DNA from: Acidobacteriota bacterium
Lineage (GTDB): Bacteria; Acidobacteriota; Terriglobia; Acidiferrales; UBA7541
Direction: 5' to 3'
Length of the DNA stretch: 36,322 bases
Assembly: GCA_003224145.1 (NCBI GenBank)
Contig: QHYN01000246.1
Coordinates: forward strand, 1 to 36,322
Shown: piece after piece, positions 34,629 to 36,322 of the stretch
Layout: every line of letters starts with the position of its first letter
How positions within the stretch are numbered: position 1 is the stretch's first letter
Made by a program: the position numbers and the translations under genes
Notes under the pieces: model-generated
What the model saw: the letters and a program-made list of their open reading frames with translations, nothing else
Database searches by the model: none
What the model was told of the DNA's origin: nothing

Positions 34629-35687
34629 CTAATTCCCTTGGCTGGCCTGTACGAGGTTGGCCCAGTGGTCCCCGGCCGCGTTGCGGGTTTCCAGCTTGTA
34701 CATAAACTTGTCCCATCTTCTGGCTTGCGAAGCGCGGATCTGTGGAAGCGTCATCTGAGCCCATTTCGCCGCCTTCCAACCAAATATTGGTACCATCCAG
34801 TCGTACTTCCACCGCAGGTGGGGCACCTCCAAGCGACTACGGAGTTCTGCCGCCAGGTTCTGCAACTCCGCGACAAGGTCGGGTCGTTCCGGATAGAAAG
34901 TGTCGAACCAAATCTGCAGATAGGCCAAACATGCCTTTCGAACGCGGTCGCTTTCTTCCAGGGATCGGAGATACTGAATGTGCAGTTTCATCGAGAGAAT
35001 TTTCGCGTCTTTCTTCCGGTCGTCCGAGGGGCGAATGTAGCTGAGCCGACTCGCGGGAGTAATCCTGTAGAAGGCTCGGGCGTCTGGGGCGAAGCGAGCG
35101 CCATTGGACGTAATAAGAACACGACAGAAATATTCGGCGTCATCATCACTAAGGAGCCGTGTATCCCATGGTCCTACCGCGTCAGCCAGGTCCCGGCTCA
35201 TCAGCCAATTGAGAGTAGGCATAAACACGTTGGCCCCGACGTTCCTCAGTAGCCAGTCGACCGCGGATAGGTCTTGCCACAAAGAGGTTCGGATAAACCG
35301 CGCGCGGTGGGTCCGATAGTAGAAATAGCCCCAGGACGAGGAGATAAGCAGTCGCTTCCCGTCAGTTCCTCGCACGACCTCAAGCTGGCGCTCAATTTTG
35401 TCAGGGGCCAGAAGATCGTCCGCATCCAGCCATTGGATGTAGTCCCCCTGGCTGAGTTGGAACGCATGGTTGCGGGCTGCCGCAGCCCCTTGATTTTTAG
35501 TGGACACAACGAAGACCTCTTTCGAGGTAAACTGCCGAGCCACTTCGGCCGTCCGATCGTTGGAGCCATCGTCGACCACGATGATCTCCTTGCGCGGCCA
35601 GGTTTGCGCCAACGCGGATCGGATGGTTTCGGCAACCCACGCCTCGGCGTTATAGGCCGGGATCAGAATCGAGACCAGCGGTTTCAT
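34629..35687 (-). CDS. Family 2 glycosyltransferase (first gene of the polysaccharide locus)
   Basis: A 352-residue GT2: MKPLVSILIPAYNAEAWVAE, VVDDGSNDRTAEV, IQWLDADDLLAP as the DxD-type motif. AAGGAG lies 9 bases upstream of the ATG. It is the most upstream gene of the minus-strand block, so its promoter should lie in the region 35688-36153. The C-terminal part (about 230-350) has no motif I recognise beyond the GT2 fold. It could add the first or an internal sugar; no initiating phosphoglycosyltransferase is in the window. Confidence 0.87.
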   Translation of the reverse strand: MKPLVSILIPAYNAEAWVAETIRSALAQTWPRKEIIVVDDGSNDRTAEVARQFTSKEVFVVSTKNQGAAAARNHAFQLSQGDYIQWLDADDLLAPDKIERQLEVVRGTDGKRLLISSSWGYFYYRTHRARFIRTSLWQDLSAVDWLLRNVGANVFMPTLNWLMSRDLADAVGPWDTRLLSDDDAEYFCRVLITSNGARFAPDARAFYRITPASRLSYIRPSDDRKKDAKILSMKLHIQYLRSLEESDRVRKACLAYLQIWFDTFYPERPDLVAELQNLAAELRSRLEVPHLRWKYDWMVPIFGWKAAKWAQMTLPQIRASQARRWDKFMYKLETRNAAGDHWANLVQASQGN

Positions 35688-36153
35688 GGTAAACAGCTCC
35701 TTAGCTTGCTTAACTTTTGAAGATAGCAGATCGGGACAGAATCAAGGTGTCTCTTATCTTGCGTAAGCAGCGCAATGGGCATTACCCGGTTGGGCAAAGG
35801 TTCCGATCTCGTACAGGAAACCCTAACTCCTCGGGAGCATCTTACGTCCAAGCCTGGTCACTAATGTCACAAATATGTTCAAGTACATACCCGAGCAGCA
35901 CTGTTGGTCACCCATTGGCCTGGTGCGACCGGCTGAGCGCATAGGCGGGCACGTCAACGAAACTTTGCGATGGCCTCTTACCTGAACACGATGGGGGTCC
36001 TGACCGGCACCGGAGGGGGAGTGACTTTCCTCGTCAATAGCTGTTACAGATAAACACAACGCCGCCTGTATCTAAGCAACCCCAGGAAAACTCGAATCGC
36101 TGCTTTGCCACTGGTTCGTTTAGCCGATGTCAAGCCGCACAAGTTTTTGAGTC
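35688..36153. other. Intergenic region upstream of the polysaccharide locus
   Basis: 466 bases between the stop of the partial gene at the right edge and the first glycosyltransferase. It should contain the main promoter of the polysaccharide locus. Visible items are a small inverted repeat TTGCG/CGCAA (35759-35775) and a direct repeat of GTCAC within GTCACTAATGTCAC near 35858-35871. Neither is a clear promoter or terminator. Short open frames on both strands look spurious. Confidence 0.5.
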
Positions 36154-36322
36154 TTAGTTGACCGTTGCTTTGAGGTTTGTCGGCGGCTGAGGTTTACTCG
36201 ATACTGTTTGTGCGTAGCAACTGTTCTCGTTGAAATTCGTAAGGGGAAGGTTTGTCCCGTCCGGACGCCCCCCAAGACTGAGATAGCAGTCCATTGCAGG
36301 GATGCTATTGGCATGGCCTCCA
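36154..36322 (-). CDS. C-terminal fragment of an unknown, probably secreted, protein (runs off right edge)
   Basis: On the minus strand, the frame entering from the right edge is open for 55 codons and ends at a TAA (36154-36156). Its last residues read QPPTNLKATVN then stop, closely matching the end of the intact glycoside hydrolase at 3200-4609 (APPTNLKATVQ then stop). Before that lies NLPLTNFNENSCYAQTVSSK. The start is outside the window. No domain can be assigned. The C-terminal match, which is unlikely by chance, is the reason to call this frame real over the other open frame in the same interval (36120-36314). Confidence 0.65.
   Translation of the reverse strand, partial: GGHANSIPAMDCYLSLGGRPDGTNLPLTNFNENSCYAQTVSSKPQPPTNLKATVN

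Noticed and set aside
35970-36053. 27-residue plus-strand ORF (MASYLNTMGVLTGTGGGVTF...)
   Set aside because: No Shine-Dalgarno, no similarity recognised, and it lies in a region with no other plus-strand gene; probably chance.
36120-36314. 64-codon minus-strand ORF at the right edge
   Set aside because: It overlaps the frame ending PPTNLKATVN, which has a real C-terminal match; this longer frame has none.

Overview
Probably a soil-type Acidobacteriota chromosome. This is inferred from overall style: a very large secreted protein built from IPT/TIG and bacterial Ig repeats with a C-terminal beta-propeller, IPT-carrying secreted glycoside hydrolases, moderately high GC and many GTG/TTG starts. 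No rRNA or other marker gene is present to confirm it. Nearly all genes lie on the minus strand.

Left edge (1-600): the 5' end of an IS481-type transposase runs off the window and abuts a decayed IS3-family transposase remnant. Left region (603-4609): two divergent paralogous secreted glycoside-hydrolase-like genes (DUF4038/apiosidase-like). The minus-strand copy is a lipoprotein-type, two-IPT-domain version interrupted by a single in-frame TAG. The plus-strand copy is intact. Centre-left (4815-12464): one 2549-residue secreted mosaic protein. It has three copies of a roughly 205-residue module of unknown family, seven tandem 107-residue Ig-like repeats, five IPT domains, two further Ig-like segments and a propeller.

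Right two-thirds (12849-35687): a 20-gene cell-surface polysaccharide locus, all minus strand and largely overlapping or tightly spaced, read from right to left. In transcription order: GT2, gmhA, GT4, algD, GT4, gmhB, FemAB-like acyltransferase, NodB-like deacetylase homologue, RmlC-type epimerase, DUF4910 peptidase-like protein, NAD-dependent sugar epimerase, Wzx-type flippase, two GT2s, 2-oxoacid dehydrogenase E1alpha-E1beta-E2, split transketolase (N then C half), and a TylC3/TcaB9-type sugar C-methyltransferase. AlgD points to GDP-mannuronate. GmhA/GmhB point to a heptose phosphate branch. RmlC, the epimerase and the C-methyltransferase point to a modified (deoxy/branched) sugar. The flippase and five glycosyltransferases would assemble and export the glycan. 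The TPP- and lipoyl-dependent block (E1alpha/E1beta/E2 plus split transketolase) beside the C-methyltransferase is the most unusual part. I propose that it supplies or transfers a carbon unit for a branched or acylated sugar, but this is inference.

Right edge (36154-36322): the C-terminal end of another minus-strand gene. Its last residues (PPTNLKATVN, then stop) nearly repeat the C-terminal tail of the intact glycoside hydrolase at 3200-4609 (PPTNLKATVQ, then stop), suggesting a shared C-terminal tag on secreted proteins.
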